From Notamacropus eugenii (taxonomy: Eukaryota > Chordata > Mammalia > Diprotodontia > Macropodidae): 64,000 nt of DNA. Under the pieces are notes generated by a model, which was not told where the DNA came from, ran no database searches, and was given only the letters and a program-made list of their open reading frames with translations. The stretch is taken from positions 136,952,750-137,016,749 of the forward strand of contig NC_092878.1 in NCBI RefSeq assembly GCF_028372415.1, written 5' to 3'. The position numbers and the translations under genes are program-made. This document shows, piece after piece, positions 42,616 to 54,955 of this stretch (the stretch's first letter is position 1; each line of letters begins with the position of its first letter).

Positions 42616-44045
42616 GCCTCCATAATTGTGGTTTGTGAGGAGGGAAATTCTGCTCTGGAGCTATGGATACTGGCCCACTGTGATACTATTATTGAGGGAG
42701 ATCCATAGACCATCTACTGAACATGCTTTAATGTGTATCTGGAACTTTGACTAAAAATGGCCTTGTGACTATTTTGTATATCTAAGTTTTAAAATGTGCA
42801 GTTATATTTACATTATAAAAAGAGGAAACAGGACAGTTTGCCCTCATCCATTACTATGCTCCATAACTAGCCAGCCCTACTGACCAGACACCTGGGACTC
42901 CTCACTCCTCACAACATGGAAAATCCAGACCAGAGAGTCCTCAGGGATAAGTAGCTCCAGCTGGGCCTCTCCATCAGGTCAGCATCTGCTGCTGTATTTT
43001 TTTGGGGAGACTTTGATCTTTCTTTCTTGTATGCACTAAAAGTGCAGCAGCTACTCACAGGCTCAGAGCCATTGCTAGTTAGCATGGAAGCTCTGATCTA
43101 CTCCCTTTCTGACCTGAGTTTGTCTCTCCTTAACCTTGGGCATTCATGTCAGGCTTAGTGCAGGCACTGTTTAGCATTAGCATTGCTGCAGCTCAGAACT
43201 CCAGATCTCAAGCAATTTACTTCCACTAGGAGCAGGGACTAATGGCATATGCCACATAAAGCTGCTGGATTTCTTCAGCTGATGGACCAGCAGGAAAATG
43301 GATCTTCTATCAATGTAATGCCCAGTCATAATTCCAGTGGACCAGAGGGAATCATAATACCACTGCCCAACAGACAATGGACACGCAGAGCAGAATAAAA
43401 CACATGCTTTTGGACATGGCCAATGAAAGAATTTGTTTTTATTGACTGTACATATGTTTCATGAGGATTTTATGTGTGTGGAAGGGGGCAGTAAACTTCC
43501 CAATCAAGCAGTGCAACAGAGGGTGGGAAAACAGATTTTGCATGAAAGGGCATAGAACAACCAATCATATCTCAAGATGGCGAAGGATGATGATGGAATG
43601 AAACTGCTCCAGTGTTTATCTTGGACTTCCATGATACTTTAGGTCTTTACATTGGTGTTGAGCTCCCACATGTGAAAGGTAGGCAATATAAGGTGAGGTT
43701 CTGATGCTCTTGCTTATTTAGAGAAAAAAGAAAACCCTTGATTCTGACAAAATTTATTAGTAGAGTCTCACTTTTAATTGTCTTGAATTTGGGAGGCTGA
43801 TGGTACTAATTGATCAGGGTTGAGGTACTTGAACTTATGGGGAGTCTTTTGGAAATCAGGATGGCCATCAAAAGTTGGGGTAGATTGCCCTTGAAAAGTA
43901 GCTTTGATAATAGGAAATGATTGATTCCCTATGGAGAAATCCTCCTTCCCAGATCACTGCCTAGTTATGGCAGAGTTTGTGTAGCTCAATGAAACTGTGA
44001 ACTATGCTGTTCAGGGTTACCTAAGCAGACAGGTTAGTGAAGAGC
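42616..44045. other. Upstream flank, no gene recognised
   Basis: Contains a GC-richer block at 42840-43390 that may be an unassigned repeat. No supported coding region. Confidence 0.35.
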
Positions 44046-44049
44046 TCTG

Positions 44050-44215
44050 ACAAAAGATGATCCACGGGGAGAAGGACACAGACCACTCCAGTATCTTTGC
44101 CAAGAAAACTCCATGGACAGTATCAAAAGGCTAGAAAATATGACATCAGAATGTTCCATGGGGACACAAAGAGTTGGACACAACTGAAAGACTGAACAAC
44201 AACAAAACAGAGAAA
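44050..44215 (+). mobile_element. Marsupial SINE, tail portion
   Basis: Sense orientation: 'cagaccactccagtatctttgcc' then 'ggacacaaagagttggacac' and ACTGAACAACAACAA at the end. Confidence 0.75.
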
Positions 44216-44279
44216 CCCAACAGACTATCTCCCATTCTAGGAACAGGTCCATCTGCATTTTATGCATATAGAGTAGTTA

Positions 44280-44375
44280 CATTTCTATTTCTTGGGGTTG
44301 TCATGAGTCTCAAAAGAGATAATGTGTGTAAAGCACATGGTAGACTTTGAAGCTCTGTATAAACTTCAACTCATT
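44280..44375 (+). repeat. MIR SINE 3' part
   Basis: 'tcatgagtctcaaaagagataatgtgtgtaaagc' is the 3' half of MIR. Confidence 0.6.
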
Positions 44376-44572
44376 AACATTTGTGGCAGAAATATAAGAA
44401 TCATGCATTCTGTGTATTACTGCAAAATTATTCTTGCCATGTAAATTTGCTTGAAGTGAGATTTCCAGTTTTCTAAGACTCTAGTTCTTGCCCATAACTC
44501 TTGTGGCTAACTCCCATGGAGATGTGCTGTGGCAAGCTGCCCATGAGTCATGCTTGTTTTCTAGTTATTGTT

Positions 44573-47153
44573 TAAAATTTATTTATTTATTTTTAGTTTT
44601 CAACATTTATTTCCACAAAATTATGCATTCCAACTTCGCTCCCTTCCTCCCTCCCCACCCACCCACACGGAGAAGGAAAACAATTCAATATAGGCCATAT
44701 ATGTCTAGTTTTACTAATGACTTCCATAATAGTCATGTTGTGTAAGACTAACTATATTTCCATTCATCCTACCCTGCGCCCCATTTATTCTAGTCTCTCT
44801 TTGGACCTTGCCCATCCCTTAAAGTGTTTACTTTTAATTGCTCCCTCCTCCCATTTGCCCTCCTTTCTATCATCCTCCACCCCACTTATCCCATTCTCCC
44901 TTACTTTCCTGTAGTGTAAGATAGATTTTTATACCAAATTGAGTGGGCATGTTATTCCTTCCTTAAGCCAAATGTGATGAGAGTAAGCTTCACTTTTTTC
45001 CTCTCACTTCCCCCCTTTTCCCTTCCATTGAAAAAAGCTTTTTCTTGCCTCTTTCATGAGAGATAACCTGCCCCATTCCATTTCTCCCTTTCTCCTCCCA
45101 ATATATTCCTCTCTCACTCCTTGATTTTATTTTTTAAGGTATCATCCCTTCATATTCAACTCACTTTGTGCTGTGTGTGTGTGTGTGTGTGTGTGTGTAT
45201 AATCCTTCCAATTATCCAAATACTGAGAAAAGTTTCAAGAGTTACAAATATTATCTTTCCACGTAGGAATGTAAACAGTCCAACTTTAGTAAGTCCCTTA
45301 TGATTTCTCTTTCCTGTTTACCTTTTCATGCTTCTCTTGATTCTTGTGTTTGAAAGTCAAATTTTCCATTCAGTTCTGGTCTTTTCATCAAGAATGTTTG
45401 AAAGTCCATTTCATTGAATGACCATTTTTTCCCCCTGAAGTTTTATTCTCAGTTTTGCTGGGTAGGTGATTCTTGGTTTTAATCCTAGTTCCTTTGACTT
45501 CTGGAATAACATATTCCAAGCCCTTCAATCCCTTAATTTAGAAGCTGCTAGATCTTGTGTTATCCTGATTGTATTTCCACAATACTTGATTTGTTTCTTT
45601 CTGGATGCTTGTAATATTTTTCCTTGACCTGGGAACTGTTGGATTTGGCTAAAATATTCCCAGGAGGGTTTCTTTTCAGATCTCTTTTAGAAGGTGATCA
45701 GTGGATTCTTTCAATATTTATTTTGCCTTCTGGTTGTAGAGTATCAGGGCAGTTTTCCTTGATAATTTCTTGGAAGATGATGTCTAGGCTCTTTTTTTGA
45801 TCATGGCTTTCAGGTAGAGCAATAATTTTTAAATTGTCTTTCCTGGATCTATTTTCCAGGTCAGTTGTTTTTCCAATGAGATATTTCACATTGTCTTCTA
45901 TTGTTTCATTCTTTTGGTTTTGTTTCGTAATCTTGGTTTCTCAGAAAGTCATTAGCCTCCATCTGCTCCATTCTAATTTTTAAAGAACTATTTTCTTCAG
46001 TGAGGTTTTGAACTTCCTTTTCCATTTGGCTAATTTTGCTTTTTAAAGCATTCTTCACCTCATTGGCTTTTTGGGTCTCTTTTGCCATTTGAATTAGCCT
46101 ATTTTTAAAGGCGTTATTTTCTTCAACATTTTTTAGCTCTCCTTTAGCAAGCTGTTGACTCATTTTTCATGACGTTCTTGCATTGCTCTCATTTCTCTTC
46201 CCAATTTTTCTTCCACCTCCATTACTCAATTTTCAAAATCCTTTTTGAGCTCTTCCATGGCCTGAGATCATTGCATATTTATTTTGGAGGTTTTGGATGC
46301 AGAAGCCTTGACTTTTATGTCTTCCTCTAATGGTATACATTGTTCTTTCTCATCCTAAAGAATGGAAGAAAATACCAGTACACCAAGGAGGTAACCTTCT
46401 ACAGTCTTATTTTTCCCCCTTTTTGGGCATTTTTTCTAGCCAATTACTTGACTTTTGAGTCATTTGTCAAGAGGAGAGTATACTCTGGGAAGCTGTAAGT
46501 TCTCAATTCCTCCAAGGTGGCACAATCAAGGGAGAGGAGTTTACTCCTCTCCTGGCCTGCACTCTGGTCTGGGAGCTACTGCAAGATTTCCTGCACAGGA
46601 TCTGTCAGTAGAGTTCCCTCTCCAGAGCCTCCACCAGCTCCACCAGCCAGTGCTCTTCCTCACCCCAGGACCACCACTCAGGGTTGAGATCCAGATCAGT
46701 GGTTTAATTCCCCCAGAGTCTTTAGCCTGGGTACTCCAAAAATGTACACTGCCTCTACTGGGGTCATCTAGGGTCAGTGCTATGAGAGGACCCTGCTCCC
46801 TTCTCATCCAGTTGAAAGAGCTTTCTCACTGACCTTTGAAGCTGCCCCTGGCATTTGTGGCTTGAGGGATCTGGGAACTATGGCTGCTGCTAGTGGTGCC
46901 CTGAAGCCTGCTCTGGTCCTGTGCCTGCCATGCCATGTGTAGAAGGCCAGATTGCACTCCACTTGGAGCCTGGTGTGATAAACCTTTCCTGTCAGCCTTC
47001 CAGGCTGCCTTAGGCTGGAAATCTCTTTTACTCTGTCCTTTTGTGGCTTCTGCTGTTCTAGAATTTGTTTAGAGTAATTTTTTATAGGAATTTTATGGGC
47101 TGTGGGGGGACAGTTCCTACAGGTCCTTCCTCTACTGTATCATCTTGGCTCCC
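44573..47153 (-). mobile_element. HAL1-type LINE, decayed ORF1
   Basis: Same structure and orientation as 36121-39021 and about 2.6 kb long: GGGAGCCAAGATGATAC at the 5' end, GC-rich 5' region, ORF1 in pieces (45698-46400, with KYLIGKTTDLENRSRKDNLK at the 5' end of one piece), a GT run at 45173-45200, and an A/T-rich 3' tail. No ORF2. ORF1 is broken by several changes. No convincing target-site duplication was found. Confidence 0.75.
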
Positions 47154-47649
47154 GAATTATCTCTCATTCACTTCCTGAGTTTTTATCTCTTTAATTCCTT
47201 AACAAGTACATTTGATTTCCCTTCCCTTGGTCTTCTAAAGAATTAAAAGTTCATCCAAAAGGCAATGCAGAAACTCATTAGGTATGAGTGGACTGCAATA
47301 TGTTATAAGCCAGCATTTAATAAGAGAACCAACAAAAAGGATATGATCAGAGACATACCTCATCAGAGATGTATCAGAGACTAGAAGAGAAGGTGGGCCA
47401 GTCATGTGGTGAGGGATAGCTGATAGGCAGTTCACATAATCCATTGGTACTCATGCATTCTACAATGGTAGAAGACACCAATCTGGAGCCCTGTAGAGAA
47501 TTTACCAGAAGATATGACCAAATTGCTGTTCAGTTAGGCAAGCTTGAATGAATTAGAAACTGGGGAATACCCACACCAATTTTATCCATAAAAGATCTTA
47601 CCATGATATTAAGAAAAGGTTGTAATCTGATTTTATTCTTCTCACTACA

Positions 47650-48085
47650 GTATAATAGGGTGGTCGAATAGCTAGAGAGTTCACTTAGAAAGAAAGAAGA
47701 TCTGGATTCAGGTCCTACCTTTGATACTTACTGTCTGTGTGACCTTGGGCAAGTTACCTAAACTTTTACAGTTTTAAGCCACCATTTCAAATTAAAATTG
47801 GCAGAGAAGGTGCTGATCTGCATTGGCAAATGGAGTTTCCTCTTTTGGAAGTTCTCTATACCAATGAAATCAAATAAGGCCAAGATCTCCCACTGCATCC
47901 AGGGCCAGCACTACTTTCCTGACCTGTCTTTTTCCAGTGGACTCTGATGACTCTGGAGGAGAGAGTGAGGCTGATGACTTTGCACAGGTCTGTCTTATGT
48001 AAGTCCAATTCACTTGCAAGTTAAGACAGCACCTTCCTGGTGTCATTGATTCTCTTTGAGAGTGAAAGATGAACAACAACTATTA
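47650..48085 (+). mobile_element. Marsupial SINE(s), composite
   Basis: A tRNA-like head at 47650-47770 ('gtgaccttgggcaagttacct') is followed by a second SINE body. The latter has 'cagtggactctgatgactctggagg', 'ccaattcacttgcaag' and 'gatgaacaacaac' at the end. This body is typical of a marsupial SINE family. Confidence 0.65.
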
Positions 48086-48104
48086 TTTTCTTCCATTAGA
48101 ATGT

Positions 48105-48210
48105 AATCCTTAGCCCTCTCTCACTCAAAAGAAAGTCAAGTGCAAGTCATGTCATCCTTTCTCTGATGTCATGGTCTTTCTTGAAAATGAAAGACGGACA
48201 CAGACAGACA
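48105..48210 (+). mobile_element. Marsupial SINE, 3' portion
   Basis: 'gcaagtcatgtcatcctttctctgatgtcatggtc' is the same 3' body as at 51684-51780. Confidence 0.65.
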
Positions 48211-48214
48211 GAAT

Positions 48215-48330
48215 CCTCTTGAGGGCAGAGACTGTCTTTCTTTTTGCTTATATTTGTATCCACAGCACTTAGCACTGTGCCTGTCATATGGTAAAAACTT
48301 AATAAATGCTTGTTGACTTGACTTGACTTG
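48215..48330 (+). repeat. L2 LINE 3' end
   Basis: 'cttgagggcagagactgtctttc' and 'cacagcacttagcactgtgcctg' followed by AATAAATGCTTGTTGACTTG, an L2 end with a short TTGAC repeat. Confidence 0.8.
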
Positions 48331-48895
48331 ATTCAGCCTTCCAGATACAAAAGAGACTTAACATGTATTATACTCTCCAAGACTCAGAGCACTAGAGGTA
48401 GGAGAGAAGTGGTACTCTCAAAATGATAGAACCATAAGAGATCATTCACATTAGGATGCCAAGATAAATAGAGGATCTTCTGGGAAGGGAACTGAAAGTC
48501 ATTACAGAACCCAAGTCTCGGGATCCCAAACATAATAGGAAGCTTGTGTTACGAGGGACTTAGAGATTTGGATCTGAGTATTGCTCTACATTCAGAGTGA
48601 CTTCTAGTTCTGCCTCATCTTCTACCATCTTAGGATGAGATTGGGATGAGAAAGCCAAATGTGAGCTGTGTAACATTGAAAGTTGAGAGTCAGGCAAGAG
48701 ATCTCGATGCTCCTTCTCACCTATCACTTGTGATTTGCCTGTAGGACCATCCCCAGAGATATAATTGCCTAGGTCTCAGAAGTGTAAGAGAATCTGAACC
48801 TCTTAGAATTGTAGTTGAGAGCCTGCTGAGAGGGTAGATCCCTTGATCTCCATGTCATGATGGGCCTACTCCAAGATACAACTCCCATTATATTT
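48331..48895. other. No gene or family recognised
   Basis: Plain intergenic sequence between two L2 pieces. Nothing could be supported. Confidence 0.45.
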
Positions 48896-48899
48896 GGGA

Positions 48900-51680
48900 T
48901 TGAGATTCAATGTTTGCTAAAGTAAAAATTCTTTCCCTTTTTTACTTCTCTCCATGTTCTCATTCCCATCCATTTCAACCTTTTGCCTTCCAAAATCCAT
49001 ATCCTTACCTGCCTTCTTGTTCTTTGGTATCCATCAGAGTCCTTAATCTATTATCAACATACTCCCCAACATTCTGGTTATCTTCATTTCCCACTCTTCC
49101 CATTTTATTCCACAAATGGAAACTGGACTATCCCTAGAAGATACTCCTTTCCCTCTCTATTGCTAAGAAGGTGCCCTCTGAAACCTTAGACATTAGGCAA
49201 CACCCATTTGGTAATTAAAGATTAGGCAGGAATTGAGGCAAAAAGATGGCCTGATTTGCCATCACAAAAGAATCATTCTGGGAGGAGACATATTTCATGT
49301 TCTTTATACCTTCTTTCCAGACTACCTCTGTCTCACCCTCACTTAACAACTTTTCCACCTTTGAAGTTCACACCATCTACATATATGGATAATCCCTACC
49401 CTTTCTGATGTAATTTACTGGCCTTTAAGTTAGAGGTGTCAAGTATGTACTCTCATGTACAGCCCAAACCAGGTTAAATTGTAATTAGGAAATATTTGAA
49501 AAAGTAAATAAAAAAATAACAAAACATAGATAATGTCAACATATGGTTTTCTAAATCAATATGTGGCTCAAAAATATCCTTACATATGGTTTAGTGGTCC
49601 CTGTTTCTTTTTGAATTTGACACCATTGCTCCAAGTCATTCCTCGTACTTTTTCAGAGAAATAGTATCAATCCATAGACTTCCTCTCCACCTCAAATCCT
49701 GACCTCATTTTGGGGGATTTTAATATTCACACCGTTGTCTTTTGGACACATTGACCTTCCAGTTCATCAACCTTCTCAGTTCCCATGACCTTATCTTCTC
49801 TCCACTTCAGCCACACATAGTAAGGACCATATACCTCATCTCAGCGTTACAGACAAGTTTTCTACCTTCCTGGGCCAGAACTCTGAAAGTTTCTCTGAAA
49901 ATACCATCCTATCTTCTAACATGACCTCTGCCTCAGTTCTAAACCTCATTCATTTTCACCATGACCTTCAGCCTCTACCTTTCTCTTTGTTTCCAGGCCA
50001 TCATATCTGCTCTCATCTCACTTTCCTCCTTTTGATGCAGGTCTGTGCTTGAGTTGTCTTTGAGCAGCTGGAGGGAAACCACTAATTAATCTTCAGTGCA
50101 AGCAATTACACCTCAGAAACCAGCAAGCATTACAAATCAAGGCTTGATTTATCATTTTGTTGGTTATCTAGACTTAAGAAATTGTTAACTATGCAGAATA
50201 AACTTCAAAGTGTGTGTGTATGTGCTACCCTCCTCCCCCAGCTGGGTTATTACATATTTATCAACAGTTTTCTCTTCTCCTTCTCCTCTTTCTCCTTCTC
50301 CTCCTTCTCCTCCTCTCCCTCTTCTCCCTCCTCCTTCTCCCCTTTTCTCCTCCTCCATTCAACTTTACATTATTATTCCATGTTTACCAATCCATACTTC
50401 ATTCCCCTTCCCATAATACTGAACAGCCAATCATGTGTACTGATTATGTGTCTGTCTGCACACAATTAATCTCAATTGGTATACTGTAATTCTTCTCTGA
50501 TTGGTTCTATTGCACTTCCACAAAAGCCATTCCAAACTTTCTATCTTACCATGTCTTCTCTCAGCAAATGACTTAGCCTCTTGTTTTACTGAGAAAATGA
50601 AGGCAATGAATAGTAAGCTCCTTCTCCTTTATTCCACACCCCAAAGCCTCTTTCACAGCCTGCCATTCTTTCTTATTTTGCCCCAGCCCCTGACAAAGAG
50701 AGACCTATGCTTTTTTCCAAGGCAAACTTCTCTACGTGTGCTCTTTATTCCATCCTTTCCCATCTTTCCAGGGAACTTATTTCCTCAATCATTCTTTCTC
50801 TTTCCCTCATCCCCATTCTCTTCTTATCTATTGTTTTCTTTCCAATTATTACTCATCTTCCTCATACTCAAAAAGCCTTAATTTCACCTTGCTTCCCTTT
50901 AAGCTATGATCATACATAATCACATGATTACAATCTAACAGGGGAGACAACCATGCAAACAATTGTGTACAAGCAAACTACACACAAAATAAGTAGGAAA
51001 TAATGACAAGAAGAGACACACTGGAATTCAGAGGGTTTGGGGAAGGCCTTTTTTAATTGGGATTTAAAGGAAGTCAGGGAAGTCAATAGTTGAAGGGAAG
51101 GAAGGAGAGCATTCCAGGTAAGAGGACAGCCAGAGAAAATGCCTTGTTCTGGGTAGGACTTCAATGTTCTTCACATCATTCTAGTTGACATCTTCTAACT
51201 TTTCCAACTTTCTAAAAAAAAAATCAGTCTCCCTCCTAAAAAATCCTACCCAGAGCTAAACACAATACTCCATTTGTGATTTTTTTCTATTGTACTTCTG
51301 AATAAAACTCTGATTCCTTAGCCTGGAATTCAAAGCCCTTCATGGACTGTTTCAATCTGCCTTTCTATGGTTATTCTAGGTCTACTCTATATTCCAGGTA
51401 AATCAAATCCCTTATTGTTTCATTAATCTAATTTGGATTTTCCTACATTTTCCTCTGCCCAGCATTCATTTCCTACTCCCTCTACTCCCTCTCTTTCCCA
51501 TCCCTGACTCTACCTCTCCTTGCTGAAATCCTATAGATCCTTCTAACACTCAGCTTTTATTCCATCCTCTTCATGAGGTTATCCCTGATCTTGGCTGAAA
51601 GTGTTCTTTGTTTTCTCTGAACACTCCTTTGGCATTTGCCATATTCATGCTTAAGTCATAGTCTTCTAAAATCTAGATTA
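48900..51680 (+). repeat. Long L2 LINE relic
   Basis: Pieces in L2 order on the plus strand: an endonuclease motif LILGDFNIHT near 49700-49735, the ORF stretch NDLASCFTEKMKAMNSK at 50560-50620, and the 3' end at 51300-51680. Interrupted by unassigned sequence at 49430-49630 and 50000-50500. Open frames here are vestigial. Confidence 0.6.
50267..50355 (+). repeat. Pure pyrimidine CTT/CTC repeat
   Basis: About 89 bp of almost uninterrupted C and T (TTCTCC/CTCCTT units). The overlapping frames of Ser/Leu/Pro-rich peptides are artefacts of this repeat. Confidence 0.9.
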
Positions 51681-52010
51681 TTGCCTCCTCCCTCACTCAA
51701 AACAAAGTCAACTGCAAGTCATGTCATCATTTCTCTGATGTCACGGTCCTCTTCTAAAATGAAGGATGAACATAACAACACCAAGGGGAAGGACAAAGTT
51801 TTCTTCCTATTTATAGATTCCATGGTATCCAACACTTGACTTTTGACATACTACATACTTAAAAGTATGTTGAATGATTAGATTATCCTATTTACCTATC
51901 TGGTGGCATCTCAAAATGTTCTTAGACATTAATCAATATTTGTCACCTCCTGGTCAACACCCTAGTAATTTTTTCCTTTAGCACCAGCTCCTTCTAAAAC
52001 TTGAGCCATA
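51370..52010 (+). repeat. Second copy of the window-start segment
   Basis: Collinear with 1-590 in the same orientation, about 51.37 kb away. Similarity continues ~170 bp past the L2 3' end and stops near 'acttgagc'. This copy alone carries a SINE piece at 51684-51780. Confidence 0.75.
51684..51780 (+). mobile_element. Marsupial SINE 3' portion inside the second copy
   Basis: 'ctgcaagtcatgtcatcatttctctgatgtcacgg' to AACATAACAACACC. It is absent from the matching position near 335 in the first copy. Confidence 0.7.
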
Positions 52011-52640
52011 CTTTCATCTGGGTCAGATAAAGAAAGATTGAGCAGTTACACCCTTTCCAAATCTCTCTCTCTCTCACACATAAATAAAGATCTCATTATG
52101 GAAGTACATTGAACTCCAAGGTGAAATAGAAGGAGACAGGAACAAGGAAAGCAGAAGGAGGTATTTAAGAAGGAGGAGAAGATAGATAAGGGAAAATATT
52201 AGCAAAACAACGTCAGATATCAGAGAGACTAATGTGAAAGGGGAAGGAAAAGAAAAAAGGGCAAAAGCCTAGGATGGGGGGAGTGGAGCAAGAAAAAGAG
52301 CTGTCTCAGAGAAAAAAGCAGGCCATTTCATCTGCAGATCACAAGTGTTAGACACATTGTCTGTCTTTTGCTACCTTCTTATTTGTCAAAAGGGACCTGG
52401 GAGCAAAGACAGGATAATGTTGATCATATGAATATAAAGCTTTTGTAGGAACAAAGTCAATTCAGCTAAGATAAAAGAAACTGTGATTAGGAACCCCTTC
52501 CTCCAAGTTTCCTAAAAATATGATTTTTTAAAAATATGTGTGTGTGTATATGTGACTGTACCTGTGATTTCATTACTATAAAGAACACTAAGTTTCTTCT
52601 ACCAATAGAGATCTACATCTGTTCTCCAATGTGCAGTTTT
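52011..52640. other. No gene recognised
   Basis: Purine-rich and AT-rich sequence with a short CT repeat at 52062-52075. Nothing assignable. Confidence 0.4.
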
Positions 52641-52649
52641 AGAATGTTG

Positions 52650-52785
52650 TCTGGGGGCATCCAGAGAGAAGTTCAGTGACTTCCCCAGGGTCACACAAGA
52701 CCTAGCAGAGGCAGCACTAGAGCCCAGGTCTTCTTTATGTCAAGACTGGCTCTATCCACTTTACTGTGCTCCCTCAAATATGAAA
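52650..52785 (-). repeat. MIR SINE
   Basis: 'cagtgacttccccagggtcacac' and 'ggctctatccact' are antisense MIR. Confidence 0.65.
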
Positions 52786-53778
52786 TCCACACTGTATAGG
52801 GAGAGAAGACCGATCATTCCCTAATGGATAAGTGACTAATTCAGGAAATGAGTAAATAGTTCTCACAAGAAGAATTGCAAATTATTAGCAACCATATGAG
52901 AAATAGTTCCAAATTAGTACTTATAAGAAAATTGCAAATTAAAAAATTAAATTAAATTTTAAAATGCGAATTATAAAACTTCTAATGTTTCACCTCATAA
53001 CTAGAAAATTCTCATGTTATTGGGAAAAATCTGCTCAAAAATAAAAGCAGAATTCAACCCACAGTTCAACATTCAAGTAGGGTTCCTTGATGACCGTGGC
53101 ATGGCTTACTGTGTCTTGAGGTGATGGAGAACGGTACTAGAGCATGACTGTCAAATACCATTTGGGTGGTAAAGGAGGCTCCTTTTTAATGAAGGGTTTG
53201 TAGCAGATAGTTGAGGTAGGCCTTCTTCTTTGGCTAGGATGTCTTTATGTGTATTTTCTTCATGTGTAAAATGAATGGTTTAAACTGGATGCCCTTCAAG
53301 GTCCTTTCATCTTAGGCTTTATGAACTGCTATTGAAGAAGGAAAGGAACCTGTTTTTCGCCTTCAATCAGACAAGTTTTGCTTTTAATCGGCACTTTAGG
53401 TGTAGAGAGTGAGGGGGAGTAATGAAGAATGTCTGGAAAGGTAAACTGCAAAATGATTGTGGGAAAGCTTTAAATATCAAGTAAAGGTGTTTGAATTCTA
53501 TCCTAGAAATAATAAAGAATCATTATAGGTTTCTTGGCTTACAAGCAAGGGAATAGCTTAATTAGGTGTTTTTATGATGAGATGTGTTTAGGAAGATTAT
53601 TTTAGCAACTGTGTGGAGAGTGAATGAGGGAGCGGAGGGGGAAGAAAGAGTGAGGAAGGAAAAAGAGAGAAAAAAGGGGTAAGATGAGATTAGAGGTAAG
53701 GAAAGGGAGGCAGGATAGGACAAAGGAGAGACAGGGGAGGTGAAAACAGAAGAGAGGAGAGGAAAAAGGAGAGGAGAG

Positions 53779-53916
53779 ACCTAGGACAGAGCCCTGGGGA
53801 ACACCCCCATTTAGGATATGGGGAATGAAAGAAGATCCAACAAAGAACAGGAAAGCAAATGAAAACAAACGAAAGAGAATCCAACAAAGGACTAGTCATA
53901 GAAGGAAGAGGAAAAA
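53779..53916. repeat. 138 bp repeat unit, copy A
   Basis: Nearly identical (about ten differences) to 54818-54955. Starts CTAGGACAGAGCCCTGGGGAA. Confidence 0.85.
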
Positions 53917-54021
53917 CCAAGAGAGAGCATTGTTAACTAAAGCCAAGGAAGGATAAATTATCCAGGCCAAGGGGAATTAAGAGTAAAAAAAAAAAAGCCC
54001 ATTGGATTTAGCAATTGAGAA

Positions 54022-54725
54022 ACAATATGTTGCCTAAAAGGTTATAAAATCATGCATACTCTTTGATTCAGCTATATCACTAGTAATAGGTCTGTATACT
54101 GAAGAGGTCATAAAAATGGAAAAGTACCTACATATACAAAAATATTTATAACAGCTCTCGTTGTGGTGGCAAAGAGAATTGGAAATTGAGGGGATGCCCA
54201 TCAACTGGGGAATGGCTGAACAAATTGTGGTATATGAATGTAATGAAATATGATTGTTCCATAAGAAATAATGAGCAGGCAGACTTCAGAAAAACCTGGA
54301 AACCCTTTCACGAATTGATGGTAAGTAAAGAGAGCTAAAGCAGGAGAACATCGTACACAGTAACAGCAACATTATGTGAAGATCAACATTGACAGAGTAT
54401 TTCTTAGCAATGCAATGAGCTAGGACAATTCCAAAAGGCTCATGATGGAAAATACTATCCACATCCAGAGAAAGAATTACAGAACCTGAATGCAGATCAA
54501 AGGATACTATTTTTTCCTTTTTTCCCTTTCTCATGGTTTTTCCCTTTTGTTCTGCTTCTTTTTTCACAACATGACTAATGTGGAAATATGTTCAATATGA
54601 CTGTACATGTACAGCCAATATAAAATTGCATGATGTCTTGGTAACGGGGAAGAGAGAAAAAATTTGGAACTTAAAATCTTATAAAAGTGAATGTTGAACA
54701 ATAATTTAAAAAGTTTAATCTAAAA
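54022..54725 (+). mobile_element. 5'-truncated L1 3' end inserted in L2
   Basis: Sense L1 wording: 'gcccatcaactggggaatggctgaac', 'ctatccacatccagagaaagaat', then 'tgactaatgtggaaatatg' and an A-rich end. The flanking L2 resumes after it. Confidence 0.7.
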
Positions 54726-54817
54726 AATCAACAAAGAAAGAAATAATATGTGTTTGTAAAGGACAATTCTAGTAGAGTGTTGCAGTTAGAAACCAGCATT
54801 CATAGGGTTCAGTATAG

Positions 54818-54955
54818 GCTAGGACAGAGCCCTGGGGAATGCTCACATTTAGGATATGGGGAATGAAAGAAGATCCAACAAAGAACAGGAAAGCAAATGA
54901 AAACAAATGAAAGAAAATCCTACAAAGGACTAGTAATAGAAGTAAGAGGAAAAAT
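54818..54955. repeat. 138 bp repeat unit, copy B
   Basis: Same orientation as 53779-53916 and 1039 bp away, on the other side of the L1 insertion but not directly at its ends. Confidence 0.85.

Noticed and set aside
53602-53920. Minus-strand open frames containing VPQGSVLG
   Set aside because: The motif is the reverse-transcriptase signature of an L2 relic, and the surrounding frame is purine-repeat translation. Not a host gene.
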